Part shown: positions 8,359-17,523 of the stretch, piece after piece
Layout of the letters: the number at the start of each line of letters is the position of its first letter
How positions within the stretch are numbered: position 1 is the first letter of the stretch
NCBI GenBank assembly: GCA_002449765.1
Contig: DJXN01000015.1
Location: forward strand, 1 to 64,000
Direction: 5' to 3'
DNA: 64,000 bases
DNA from: Fibrobacter sp. UBA7003
GTDB lineage: Bacteria; Fibrobacterota; Fibrobacteria; Fibrobacterales; Fibrobacteraceae
Program-made: the position numbers and the translations under genes
The notes under the pieces: model-generated
Seen by the model: the letters and a program-made list of their open reading frames with translations, nothing else
What the model was told of the DNA's origin: nothing
Database searches by the model: none

Positions 8359-10566
8359 ATGAGTTGTGCCCGTCGTTTGCTGCCCCTTTTGGGTGCCACG
8401 TTTTTCCTTGCGGCCTGCGGTGATGACAATGGCGAGAGTATCCTGGACGAGCTGATGCTTGCCGATTATGTGGTGGACGATGCCGACGGCCTCAAGGAAT
8501 GCAACGAAGACCGTGATGGCATGACGGCCTACCTGAAGGATGCCGATTCTCTCTTGGTCTGCAAGAAGGGAAACTGGATCGCGTATGATACGACTCGGTC
8601 TGGCGATGAAAAATCTTCCAGCAGTGCGGTGAGTTCTTCGTCCGATGGCGGAAGCGGGATTGAAGATGAGTTTATTACGGGCATGAGCCCGTTTGAAACC
8701 CTCACGGCAGTTTCTGTACTGGAACTCGATGGCGAAACGCTCGAAGAGACGGGCCGCGTATACAGGGGATGGTCTACAGGAGGCCTCGGCGGTTATGAGG
8801 TGCATGGGGTGACGCTTGCTTCGCAATATGCTGCTGTCGAAATTAGCGGCAATTACCGCCTTGCTGTATCGGGCAGCGTGACAGACATTCCCGTCACCCT
8901 GAAAGCTTTGGTGGATTTCTCTGAAACCAGCTCGGTGAACGTGAACTTGCTGACGCATCTGGAATACGCGCGCGTGCGTAGCTTGGTGGCGTCTGGCAAG
9001 AGTGTCGCGGACGCGAGGCAACAGGCAGAATCCGAAATCCTGGACGCTCTCGGCATTGAAGGCTCTGTCGGAAATTTCGGGGACCTGGATATCGCTTATT
9101 CCGATGACGGCAGCGCCATTCTGCTGGCTGTCGATGTAATCATACAGGGCGACGTGAGCGACGTGCAGCTTCTGCTCCGGTTGAAAAATTTTGCAGGCGA
9201 TATCGAACGCAATGGCGAATGGAAAGATTCGACCGTCAAGACCGAAATGGCGGATTGGGCGATGCAGGCGGACCTGGGCGGAAAGCTTGCCGCTGTGCGC
9301 AAGAATATGGAATCGTGGGGTTTGGACGAGGTCCCGAATTTCGAAAAGCACGTGCGCATGTTCTGGGCCAATGTCTTTGGACTTGGTAAATGCGATGCGA
9401 AAAATGAAGGTAAAAGAGTCGAGATTGCGAATGAGCTCAGCATCTACTATGGGTCGCGATACCGCTTCCTTTGCAGCGACGGCGAATGGGTCGCGGATAT
9501 CAGGCTGGATTTCGAAGATTGGGAGGCTGTAGAAGATGGCTCTATCAGGTGGAGCGAAACCGGAGATTGCTACAAATACGATGAGTCCCTCGAAAAGTGG
9601 GTGGTTGCGACCCCGCGCGAATATATGCTCGGGCTGGGTGGCTGCACGGAAAAACGCAAAGGGTTGGTCCTGAAAAGCAACATGGACTATTCCTATTACA
9701 TGTGCTCCGATATTGGCTGGAAGCGCGCATCGCAGCAGGATTACGATACTTACGGTCATGAGTGCGCATCGGATAACGAGGGCGAAGTCGCTCTGCTTGG
9801 CGACGAGGAATATACCACCTATTATATCTGCAAATCAGACGGCTGGGACGAAGCCCTGGAAATAGAGTATGATACCTATGGCCTGGACTGTGCTTCGAAA
9901 AATGTCGGTGATATTAAGTATGGAGTCGTGACGGGGAATGTGAGGTATTACTGCACGGCTAACGGCTGGGTGAATTTTGATGAATGGAACTGGGATATTC
10001 CTACGGAAAGCCGCTTAAGGCCGGATATAAGCTATGGCACCCTGACGGATTCTCGCGATGGACAAAAGTACAGGACAATCGTTGTCGGATCTCTGGAGTG
10101 GACGGCCCAGAATATGAACTATGCGCCTGTCGAGGGTAGCTACTGCTATGATGACAACGCTGATCATTGCAAGGTGGCGGGACGCCTGTATGACTGGCAA
10201 ATTGCAGTGGACTCTGCATGCCCTGAGGGGTGGCATTTGCCTACCCAGGCGGAATATAAAACACTGGTAGATGCTATGGGAGGCTCGAGCAAGGTCGGCC
10301 CCAAGTTGAAAACGACTAGCGGTTGGAACGATGGATGGAGTGGTTCTGATTCTGTGGGGTTTGCTGGTATTCCGGCGGGCTACCGGTACAATTCCCATTC
10401 CTATGAAGAGGGATACAGGACGGGATTCTGGACGAGCGAAAGAAAGGATATTCTGAGCTATGCTTATTTCCTTCCTTTGAACAATAGCAGTGTGATAAAC
10501 TTTAGTTATGATAGTATTGATGACTATGCGTATTATGTCCGCTGCGTCAGGGAGGTCGAAGAATGA
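8359..10566 (+). CDS. Surface lipoprotein with C-terminal FISUMP domain
   Basis: The protein has 735 aa. A lipobox (FLAAC, Cys at about residue 20) follows a short signal peptide; an AAGGAG ribosome site lies upstream. The N-terminal ~350 residues are homologous to the lipoprotein at 61594-63717: compare NLLTHLEYARVRSLVASG with DVVSHVLAGRVRALVNGG, and FGLGKC with YGLGGC. The middle contains repeated small Cys units (YYMCSDIGW, YYICKSDGW, YYCTANGW), about 65-70 residues apart. From about residue 562 to the end is a FISUMP domain (Fib_succ_major): DGQKYRTIVVGSLEWTAQN, CPEGWHLPT, GFWTSE and a C-terminal YYVRCVRE. These domains are characteristic of Fibrobacter surface proteins; their function is not established. 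The stop overlaps an out-of-use ATG of the next gene, so the pair is probably co-transcribed. Confidence 0.9.
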   Translation: MSCARRLLPLLGATFFLAACGDDNGESILDELMLADYVVDDADGLKECNEDRDGMTAYLKDADSLLVCKKGNWIAYDTTRSGDEKSSSSAVSSSSDGGSGIEDEFITGMSPFETLTAVSVLELDGETLEETGRVYRGWSTGGLGGYEVHGVTLASQYAAVEISGNYRLAVSGSVTDIPVTLKALVDFSETSSVNVNLLTHLEYARVRSLVASGKSVADARQQAESEILDALGIEGSVGNFGDLDIAYSDDGSAILLAVDVIIQGDVSDVQLLLRLKNFAGDIERNGEWKDSTVKTEMADWAMQADLGGKLAAVRKNMESWGLDEVPNFEKHVRMFWANVFGLGKCDAKNEGKRVEIANELSIYYGSRYRFLCSDGEWVADIRLDFEDWEAVEDGSIRWSETGDCYKYDESLEKWVVATPREYMLGLGGCTEKRKGLVLKSNMDYSYYMCSDIGWKRASQQDYDTYGHECASDNEGEVALLGDEEYTTYYICKSDGWDEALEIEYDTYGLDCASKNVGDIKYGVVTGNVRYYCTANGWVNFDEWNWDIPTESRLRPDISYGTLTDSRDGQKYRTIVVGSLEWTAQNMNYAPVEGSYCYDDNADHCKVAGRLYDWQIAVDSACPEGWHLPTQAEYKTLVDAMGGSSKVGPKLKTTSGWNDGWSGSDSVGFAGIPAGYRYNSHSYEEGYRTGFWTSERKDILSYAYFLPLNNSSVINFSYDSIDDYAYYVRCVREVEE

Positions 10567-10610
10567 CGGGTCGATTTTTTATGGATAGCTTTTTGAACAG
10601 GAGTTTCCGT

Positions 10611-13600
10611 ATGGACAGGAAATTTGCCTTCTTGAAAACAGCGGTCGCGCTTTCTGCGACACTCCTCGCTGTGTCGCCGTGGGCGGCCGGAACGTCTAAC
10701 CAGGAAGAGGAAGGGAAGGTCTATTGCGTAAAGCGGACCGGGTACGACGGCGAATACTACGTGCAGCTGTCGCAGCAACAGGCCGGCTATCAGCCTGCCG
10801 AAGGTGAAACATGCAGCGCTCTCTGGATTGGCCCTGAAGACGGAGGAGAGCAGGGAATTTACGAAACCTTGTATGAGCTTATCAACCAGGAGGATGCCCC
10901 TATCATGGGTCTCTTCTTGGCGTCGGATGTCGACTTCGGTGGCTATGACGAATCGCAGCAAAAGTGCAATCAGGAGTTCCGTCCGTTTGTTTTTGAAGGG
11001 GTAAGCGGTGCGATCATCATTAGGAGCAAGGACAGCAAGACATACACGGTGCGAGGTCTTTGCCGCATATCGGAATACTCCAGTGATTACGCTGCCTTTG
11101 TCGCAAGGAGGGATGGGGGCGAAATTACACTTGAGAATGTCAATTTCGAGGATGTCCATCTGGAGAATGATGAATACGCGGGACTTCTTATAAATGAAGC
11201 GTCTCAGGGCACTGCTTCGACTTTCGGGGTGGGTTCGTATGTATACACGAACGTTTCCGTGAAAGATGCCGTTATCAAGTCGTATTCCTTTGCTGGGGTC
11301 TTAGCTTCGCAGGCCGTGAATGTAAGTGTTTATAATTTCCAGGGCGAAAATATTTCCGTTTCGTCGGTGGCGACTGAAAATCCGAATGAATATGACCAAG
11401 TGATGATCGGCGGTCTCTTTGGAAAAGTGGATACGCTTGCTTCTATGGAAAGTGTCGTTGTCAAGAATTTGTCCGTAACGCATCATCGGGATGCGAAATT
11501 TAGCGATGGTCGGAATGAAAATGGACTTATCCTTGCTTCGATCGGGGGTCTTGTCGGCAAGGCTTCTGGAGGCACTTTTGCGAACGTGGCTATAGAAGGT
11601 CTTGAAGTTGCGGACCAGACCGAAGCGGGTGGAAGCCGAGTCGGTGGCCTTGTGGGTTATGCAGATCCTTTGCCGTTTGGCACTTCCGGCTATGCTATCC
11701 AGATGACCAATACTTTCACCGTGGGCGATATCCGCTGCGATGGCTCGACACCGTGCGAAATCGGGTTTGGAATAGGTTCTATGGCGTTGGGACAGAATCC
11801 TAGCCAATATGAGTGGCTCTTTAATTTCTATGCAAACTATCATTATTCCGATAATTCCGGTGACGCCGCCGGCTTTATGGGTGAAATTAGCAGCGATTTT
11901 CTTGCCAATCCAGAGACGGCTGCGAATGAATTCAATACCGAGGGCACGCTGACTCCAGGCAGTCAGGCCACGGCTCCGCAACCTATGACTGTTGCCCGGG
12001 GCAATTTCCGCAATGCGGTGGGCGATCTCACGGCGGGTGTTTTCGATACGAGTTCCTATGTGGTACGGATCGAGGAAGAGGATGGCAGCGAGTTTATGAA
12101 CGGAGTCATATCCAGTTCTGCCATGAAGTCGGCAAGCTTTGCCGCTGCGATGGATACCTACGGGCGACGCTTCTTCACGGAAGTGTCCAATCTCTCGTGG
12201 CAATATGGCGACAAGCTTGCGACTCCCTATATTTCGGGCTTGCCGGGGTATGCTGACCAGAGTCAGGTCATTGTTGATGATGTTTGGGTCTACTTCTTGA
12301 TGGATTGTGTCGAATCTGGCTGTCTCACCGAAAGTGAGGAGCGGATGCTTTCCAACTACGGCAACTATCGTATGAGCAATATTAATGAGAATCTCTTTAG
12401 GTTCGAAACGAATGATGGGCGCATCAACCAAAAGTGGGCCGAGTTCGCCTACGAACTGACGCAGGACAATCCTGATCGCGCTCCCGTATGTTGGGTGATG
12501 TCCAGGGGCAAGGTCCCGTTTGCTGTGGATAATGTCTATACGCAGAGTCAAAACTATACGCTTTCTACCGATTGCAATGCGAATGCGGTTTCGGAAGCCG
12601 AGATTTTCCTTGGCGAAGGCGTGGATTACATGATGTCGCCCGTGACAGTCATGACATTCTCCAAGGATTCGGCGACGGGCACATTGACGGAAGTGAGCAG
12701 CATGGCTAGCGATGGAAGTGCCCCCATGTTCTTCGAAATTGGCCAGGTCATCTATATCTATTCCTCTACGCCGGCAATTACGGATGGCTCCAGATTCAAG
12801 GGCTGGAAACTCCGTGCCGCACTTGCTCTCACGACAGATCAGGATGTCCTGCTTGAAAGGGCGAGGGCGGGCATTCTTGTCCCGTCGGACGAAAACGGCT
12901 ATTTCGACCTGGGCTCGGTGAACGACGAACTTATGGAAGAATTTTTGAAAACGCCCGAAGGCAAGAAGGCGATGCAAGAAGATGAGGGCGAAATGAAACC
13001 CGTCGTTGCGGTGCTCATCTATCCCGAAGGCTTCGAGAAGGCGAACGGAATCACGGATTCCGGCGATTCGGGCAATGACGAGCCCGGTAAGGAAGGCGAT
13101 GCTGAATTTGAATTGCTCGAAATCGTGAAGCCGCGAATCCTGAGTTCCGGCAACGCTATTCAGTTTGTCGCGCAAACGGGGAACTTTAGGTATGTGCAGG
13201 ATTACCCCTTTATTGCCATCATGATAGAAAATGACGATGGCGAGCTGATCGTAAATGATACCATCTATAACGGAAGTTGGTGGCCCGAAGAGACGCGCTG
13301 GACCAAGTACCCGCTGGCATTCGGAAACTACCTGCTGACCGCGACAATCTTCAATGGCGATCAAAAGGCGACCTATATGCAGGATTTCGAGGTGAAGTCG
13401 ACAATCGCGGACGGCAAGGCCGATTCCTGGCACATGGTTTCGCTTTGGAATGTCGATTTCGATAGTTACAAGTGGTCGGACGATGGAATCTTCTACTGGT
13501 GGGACGAATCGAATGCTGCGGGAAAGTTCTGGCAGTATCAGGAACTTTCGCCCAAGGATTCCTTGGTACAGGGCCGCGGCTACTGGTACAATTCGCTTGA

Positions 13601-14780
13601 CGGCAACGCTCTCAAGCTGAAGGATTCCGCATTCGTCGATGACCTGACCTGGAAACTGGACAGCGTGAACAGCGGTTGGAACCTTGTCTCGAATCCCTAC
13701 GGCTGGTACCTGGATCTGGGTGTAGACGATGAGGAAGAAGAGGAGGAAGGGGACTACAATCAAGAAAATTCGTGTGACGAGAAGTGGGAATGGCTTGAAC
13801 ACGAAAGCCACATGGGTGGAAGGTTCGACAAGGAGTTCTACGAAAGCCAGAAGGGATGGGTTGAGGAATATTGCAGGAGCTTGTTGCCTGCCGTGGAATT
13901 CTGGCGCTGGAATCCGACAACCGGCAACTACGACCCGGCCAGAATTCTTGCTCCCTACGAGGCGGTGTGGGTGAAGGTGAACAAGCCCGACTCAATCTCC
14001 AAATGGGAACTTTCATCGGACCCCTACTTTGCTGACTCGCTCAATATGGATGGCGAAAATGTGCTTACGAAGTCGCTGAACAAGAAGTTCGTGCTTGCGA
14101 AAGCCGCCGGCAAGAGCGGATGGGCGCTGCAGGTGAAACTCTCCGATGCGCGGGGCAAGATGGATAACTGGAACGTGCTCGGCGCGGGCCGTGTCGCCTT
14201 GCGTTCCGAGGAGCCTCCTGCCGGCATGGGCAACCGCGTAAACCTTTCCATCGTGGAATCGGGCAAGCGGCTTGCGAAGAGCGTGAAGCTTGTTTCTGAA
14301 GGTACCTACGATTGGAATGTCGAACTCTCGGCGACCAGCGACCGCATGGGTTATCTCGAAATAGCAGGACTCGACGACCTTGCTTCGAAGGGCCTCTCCG
14401 TGTATGTGACGGTCGACGGCAAGACGACGAAGATGGTCAATGGCACAGCCATGAAGGTGATGCTCTCTACGACGCCGAAGGTCGCGAATGTCCATGTGGG
14501 TGACGCCCCGAAGGCCGTGCTTGCGCGCACGCTTGATGGTCTCAAGGCTATGCAGTCCGGTACGACGCTCCAGGTGGGCTTCGATGCGGGATTAGGCCTC
14601 GCGGGTAGTGCCGTAAGTGTGGATATCGTAGACCTGAAGGGACATGTGGTGCGCTCTGTTTCTACGAAGGCGCTTGCAGGGGCCAACAGCGTCGCCGTCG
14701 AAACGCCGAAGCCCGGTGTCTATATGCTCCGCGTCCGTGCGGGGAATGTGGGCGGAATGGGTCGCTTGATGGTGAAGTAG
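10611..14780 (+). CDS. Giant secreted surface protein, paralogue of 3925-8295
   Basis: The start at ATG 10611 has a CAGGAG site 6 nt upstream and yields a signal peptide (MDRKFAFLKTAVALSATLLA, cleavage near WAAG). The frame could also open at 10563, but that lacks both features. Length is 1389 aa. The N-terminal part has the same Gly-rich repeats as 3925-8295 (GGLVGKASGG, GGLVGYADP). There are no InlB repeats. At about 938-1128 lies the shared Trp-rich module (IFYWWDESN, GWNLVSNPYGW), here interrupted by an acidic, Cys-containing insertion of about 50 residues that starts with a run of Asp and Glu. The end (VDIVDLKGHVVRS, PGVYMLRVRAG, GRLMVK) again resembles a T9SS sorting domain. Role unknown; surface location inferred. 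Confidence 0.87.
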   Translation: MDRKFAFLKTAVALSATLLAVSPWAAGTSNQEEEGKVYCVKRTGYDGEYYVQLSQQQAGYQPAEGETCSALWIGPEDGGEQGIYETLYELINQEDAPIMGLFLASDVDFGGYDESQQKCNQEFRPFVFEGVSGAIIIRSKDSKTYTVRGLCRISEYSSDYAAFVARRDGGEITLENVNFEDVHLENDEYAGLLINEASQGTASTFGVGSYVYTNVSVKDAVIKSYSFAGVLASQAVNVSVYNFQGENISVSSVATENPNEYDQVMIGGLFGKVDTLASMESVVVKNLSVTHHRDAKFSDGRNENGLILASIGGLVGKASGGTFANVAIEGLEVADQTEAGGSRVGGLVGYADPLPFGTSGYAIQMTNTFTVGDIRCDGSTPCEIGFGIGSMALGQNPSQYEWLFNFYANYHYSDNSGDAAGFMGEISSDFLANPETAANEFNTEGTLTPGSQATAPQPMTVARGNFRNAVGDLTAGVFDTSSYVVRIEEEDGSEFMNGVISSSAMKSASFAAAMDTYGRRFFTEVSNLSWQYGDKLATPYISGLPGYADQSQVIVDDVWVYFLMDCVESGCLTESEERMLSNYGNYRMSNINENLFRFETNDGRINQKWAEFAYELTQDNPDRAPVCWVMSRGKVPFAVDNVYTQSQNYTLSTDCNANAVSEAEIFLGEGVDYMMSPVTVMTFSKDSATGTLTEVSSMASDGSAPMFFEIGQVIYIYSSTPAITDGSRFKGWKLRAALALTTDQDVLLERARAGILVPSDENGYFDLGSVNDELMEEFLKTPEGKKAMQEDEGEMKPVVAVLIYPEGFEKANGITDSGDSGNDEPGKEGDAEFELLEIVKPRILSSGNAIQFVAQTGNFRYVQDYPFIAIMIENDDGELIVNDTIYNGSWWPEETRWTKYPLAFGNYLLTATIFNGDQKATYMQDFEVKSTIADGKADSWHMVSLWNVDFDSYKWSDDGIFYWWDESNAAGKFWQYQELSPKDSLVQGRGYWYNSLDGNALKLKDSAFVDDLTWKLDSVNSGWNLVSNPYGWYLDLGVDDEEEEEEGDYNQENSCDEKWEWLEHESHMGGRFDKEFYESQKGWVEEYCRSLLPAVEFWRWNPTTGNYDPARILAPYEAVWVKVNKPDSISKWELSSDPYFADSLNMDGENVLTKSLNKKFVLAKAAGKSGWALQVKLSDARGKMDNWNVLGAGRVALRSEEPPAGMGNRVNLSIVESGKRLAKSVKLVSEGTYDWNVELSATSDRMGYLEIAGLDDLASKGLSVYVTVDGKTTKMVNGTAMKVMLSTTPKVANVHVGDAPKAVLARTLDGLKAMQSGTTLQVGFDAGLGLAGSAVSVDIVDLKGHVVRSVSTKALAGANSVAVETPKPGVYMLRVRAGNVGGMGRLMVK

Positions 14781-14809
14781 CAGAGTCCTGTTTTTGAAGG
14801 TGGTCCTTT

Positions 14810-15670
14810 ATGAAGACGCTCGTCGTTGTTGGTTTCGTATTAGCCCTTTCCCTGTTCTCCGGATGTTCTATATCGGGGAGCTACGGGCATGTGGAACAGT
14901 TCGAGATGGAGGCTCTCGCGTCGCCCGAATTGCGCGGTGCGGGAGGCTTTAGGGAACCCAACACGACAGCGACGCGCCTGACGGCGAATGTCCACATGGG
15001 AAACCCGGAGAAGGAACGGCTTTCCGGCATTGTCAACAAGAAGGGAAATTGTAGCAACCTTGCGGACTGCGAAGAATACAAGGATATCGAGGTCAATGAA
15101 AACGTGGATGCCACTTACAGGATGGGATTCCCTATTTTGACCGCTTCCCTGGATTTCGTGTACAAGCATAACCTGCTCATGCTGGGAGGGAGCGCCTCCA
15201 TTGACAAGGGCGTGTTCGGCAACGCGTTTATGGGACTGAATACGAAGTATTTCGAAATCGGGGCTGCGGCGGGCTTGTGGATCCACCGACGCGAATTCAC
15301 CTATTCGGGAACGGACTTTTTCTGCGTGCATTATTTCTTGGGCGGGGATGAGCTCGAGAAAGGTTCCTTTGAGTCTTCGACGAGTGTTGGGCAGGTGGCG
15401 GTCTATGGCGGTTTTGCCAGTGCCTACTATGGCCCGCTTTCCCTCAGTTTCTCGTTCAGCGTCTATCGCCCCGACCCGGCTTATCCGAATCGGTCCAACG
15501 ACAATTTGCAGGCGAAATTTGCGTTCCCGCGGGTGATGACGGAATACATTGTCGCGGGCTACAGGCTCAACGACAGTTGGGAATTCCGGGTGGGTGCGGC
15601 CAACACCTTCGGAGAATTTCCCGGTTGGCATTGGTCTGTCACGGGCGGCGTGAGCTACTATCCCAAGTAG
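14810..15670 (+). CDS. Lipoprotein, 286 aa, possible outer-membrane barrel
   Basis: The signal peptide ends in a lipobox (SLFSGC, Cys at about residue 20). The remaining sequence is made of amphipathic strands (YFEIGAAAGLWIHR, LSLSFSFSVYR, VTGGVSYYPK) and looks like a small beta-barrel or beta-sandwich. I do not recognise the family. It follows the giant secreted protein by 29 bp and precedes a strong bidirectional terminator, so it probably closes the transcription unit that begins at 3925 or 8359. Confidence 0.8.
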   Translation: MKTLVVVGFVLALSLFSGCSISGSYGHVEQFEMEALASPELRGAGGFREPNTTATRLTANVHMGNPEKERLSGIVNKKGNCSNLADCEEYKDIEVNENVDATYRMGFPILTASLDFVYKHNLLMLGGSASIDKGVFGNAFMGLNTKYFEIGAAAGLWIHRREFTYSGTDFFCVHYFLGGDELEKGSFESSTSVGQVAVYGGFASAYYGPLSLSFSFSVYRPDPAYPNRSNDNLQAKFAFPRVMTEYIVAGYRLNDSWEFRVGAANTFGEFPGWHWSVTGGVSYYPK

Positions 15671-15703
15671 TTGCTATCGGCCCGAGTGGTATATTTGAGA
15701 CCA

Positions 15704-15735
15704 CAAAAAAAGGAACCCATGCGGGTTCCCTTTTT
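15704..15735. terminator. Bidirectional intrinsic terminator
   Basis: A 7-bp stem (ggaaccc/gggttcc) with a 4-nt loop is flanked by seven A on the left and five T on the right. It separates the convergent genes 14810-15670 and gpmI. Confidence 0.82.
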
Positions 15736-15745
15736 AGTTTTGGAC

Positions 15746-15780
15746 TGTCACCCTGGAGCCGCCATGCGGCGATAGGGGCC
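15746..15780 (+). repeat. Dispersed palindromic intergenic repeat, family A, copy 3
   Basis: It reads tgtcaccctggag, then gccgccatgcggc (hairpin), then gataggggcc. It has the same layout as the copies at 1665-1700 and 2044-2084. Confidence 0.55.
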
Positions 15781-15781
15781 A

Positions 15782-17416
15782 TTACTTGATGATGAGCATC
15801 GAGTCGTCCCAGGCTTCGTGCTTTTCGAGGCCGAGGAGGTTCGCGGTCGTTGCAGCGATGTTCGAAAGACCCCAGTCGCCTTCCTTGAGGGAAAGCTTGC
15901 CGCCGGTCACGTTATCGTAAAGGATGCAAGGAACCTTGTTGAGGGTGTGGCTGGTCTTGGCCTTGAAGGTACCGTCCTTGTTGACCTTCGGCATGCCGGT
16001 CTTCTTGTCGATTTCGTACATTTCGTCGGCGTTACCGTGGTCGGCCGTGATGATGGCGACACCGCCGAGGGCGTCAATCACCGGGAGGAGTCGTGCAAGG
16101 CCGATATCCACAGCTTCGATAGCCATCGTAGCGGCGCGGAAGGAGCCCGTGTGGCCCACCATGTCGCCGTTGGGGAAGTTGCAGCGGAGCGTCTGGTACT
16201 TGCCGCTCTTCAAGGCTTCGATCATGGCGTCGGTGATTTCGGCGGCCTTCATCCACGGGCGCTGTTCGAACGGAACCACGTCGGATTCGATTTCCAGGTA
16301 GGTTTCGCCGTCGAACTTGCTGGAACGGTTACCATTCCAGAAGTAGGTCACGTGGCCGTATTTCTGCGTTTCGGAGCAGGCAAACTGCTTCACGCCGGTT
16401 TCGGAAAGCCATTCGCCGCTGGTTTCCTTGATGGCCGGAGGCGGCACGAGGAAGCGGTTCGGGAGCTTGAGGTCGCCGTCGTACTGGAGCATGCCGGCGT
16501 AGCACACATGCGGGAAGCGCTTGCGGTCAAATTCGTTGAAGGATTCTTCTTCGAAGGCGCGGGTGATTTCGATGGCGCGGTCGCCACGGAAGTTGAAGAA
16601 CACCACGGAGTCGCCGTCGTTGATGGTACCGACCGGCTGGCCATCCTTCGCAATCACGAACGGCGGGAGATCCTGGTCAATAGCCTTGGTTTCGCCACGG
16701 AGGGTTTCGATAGCCTGGGTGGCGTTGTCGAAGTAGCGGCCTTCGCCGAGCACGTGGGTCTTCCAGCCGAGTTCCACCATCTTCCAGTTAGCATTGTAAC
16801 GGTCCATGGTGATCTGCATACGGCCACCGCCGCTAGCAATGCAGACGTCGAATTCCGGGCTGCGGAGTTCGTCGAGGAACTTTTCAAACGGGCCGACGTA
16901 ATCGAGGGCGGAGGTTTCCGGCACGTCGCGGCCGTCGAGAAGGATGTGCACGCGGACCTTCTTGAGGCCTTCCTTCTTGGCCTGGGCGACCATGGCCTTG
17001 AGGTGGCTGATGTTGGAGTGAACGTTACCGTCACTGAAGAGACCGATGAAGTGGAGCACGGAACCGTGATCACGTACGTTGGAGGCGATTTCTTTCCAGG
17101 CGTCGCGGCCGAAGATGTCGCCGGAGACGATTGCGTCCTGCACGAGGGCTGCACCCTGGTTGTACACCTGGCCCGCACCGATAGCGTTGTGGCCCACTTC
17201 GGAGTTACCCATGTCTTCGTTGGTCGGCATACCCACGGCGCGGCCGTGAGCCTTCAAAAGCACGTTCGGGTACATCTTGAAGAGGTTGTCGAGAGTCGGG
17301 GTGCGGGCGGCCTTGATGGCGTTGCCTTCGACCTTATCGGTGATACCAAAACCGTCCATCACGATGGTGACGACGGGTCCCTTGATACCGGGGAAGTTGG
17401 AAAGCTTCTTGAGCAT
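15782..17416 (-). CDS. gpmI: 2,3-bisphosphoglycerate-independent phosphoglycerate mutase
   Basis: This glycolytic enzyme interconverts 3- and 2-phosphoglycerate using a phosphoserine intermediate and Mn ions. Diagnostic features are the N-terminal metal-binding IVMDGFG (Asp21), the catalytic serine in DMGNSEVGHNAIG (Ser72), LLDGRDVPETSA, and the C-terminal metal site ITADHGNADEM. At 544 aa it is somewhat longer than the usual ~510 aa, with extra sequence near the C-terminus (DKKTGMPKVNKDGTFKAKTSH). The start at 17416 lies just inside a short A/T-rich leader. It is probably transcribed alone, since a hairpin separates it from the lipoprotein gene upstream. Confidence 0.96.
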   Translation of the reverse strand: MLKKLSNFPGIKGPVVTIVMDGFGITDKVEGNAIKAARTPTLDNLFKMYPNVLLKAHGRAVGMPTNEDMGNSEVGHNAIGAGQVYNQGAALVQDAIVSGDIFGRDAWKEIASNVRDHGSVLHFIGLFSDGNVHSNISHLKAMVAQAKKEGLKKVRVHILLDGRDVPETSALDYVGPFEKFLDELRSPEFDVCIASGGGRMQITMDRYNANWKMVELGWKTHVLGEGRYFDNATQAIETLRGETKAIDQDLPPFVIAKDGQPVGTINDGDSVVFFNFRGDRAIEITRAFEEESFNEFDRKRFPHVCYAGMLQYDGDLKLPNRFLVPPPAIKETSGEWLSETGVKQFACSETQKYGHVTYFWNGNRSSKFDGETYLEIESDVVPFEQRPWMKAAEITDAMIEALKSGKYQTLRCNFPNGDMVGHTGSFRAATMAIEAVDIGLARLLPVIDALGGVAIITADHGNADEMYEIDKKTGMPKVNKDGTFKAKTSHTLNKVPCILYDNVTGGKLSLKEGDWGLSNIAATTANLLGLEKHEAWDDSMLIIK

Positions 17417-17470
17417 AGTTTACTCCGTATTAATGTTTACGGCGCAAATATAGAAAATGCGCACCGCATA

Positions 17471-17498
17471 AGAGAAAACCCTCCCGCAACGGGGAGGG
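17471..17498 (-). terminator. Probable terminator after the 17524-18528 lipoprotein gene
   Basis: A GC-rich stem (ccctccc/gggaggg, loop gcaacg) has agagaaaa on its left, giving a modest U-rich tail in the minus-strand transcript. Confidence 0.55.
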
Positions 17499-17523
17499 CT
17501 TTTGAAAAGCTTTTAGCAGTCGA

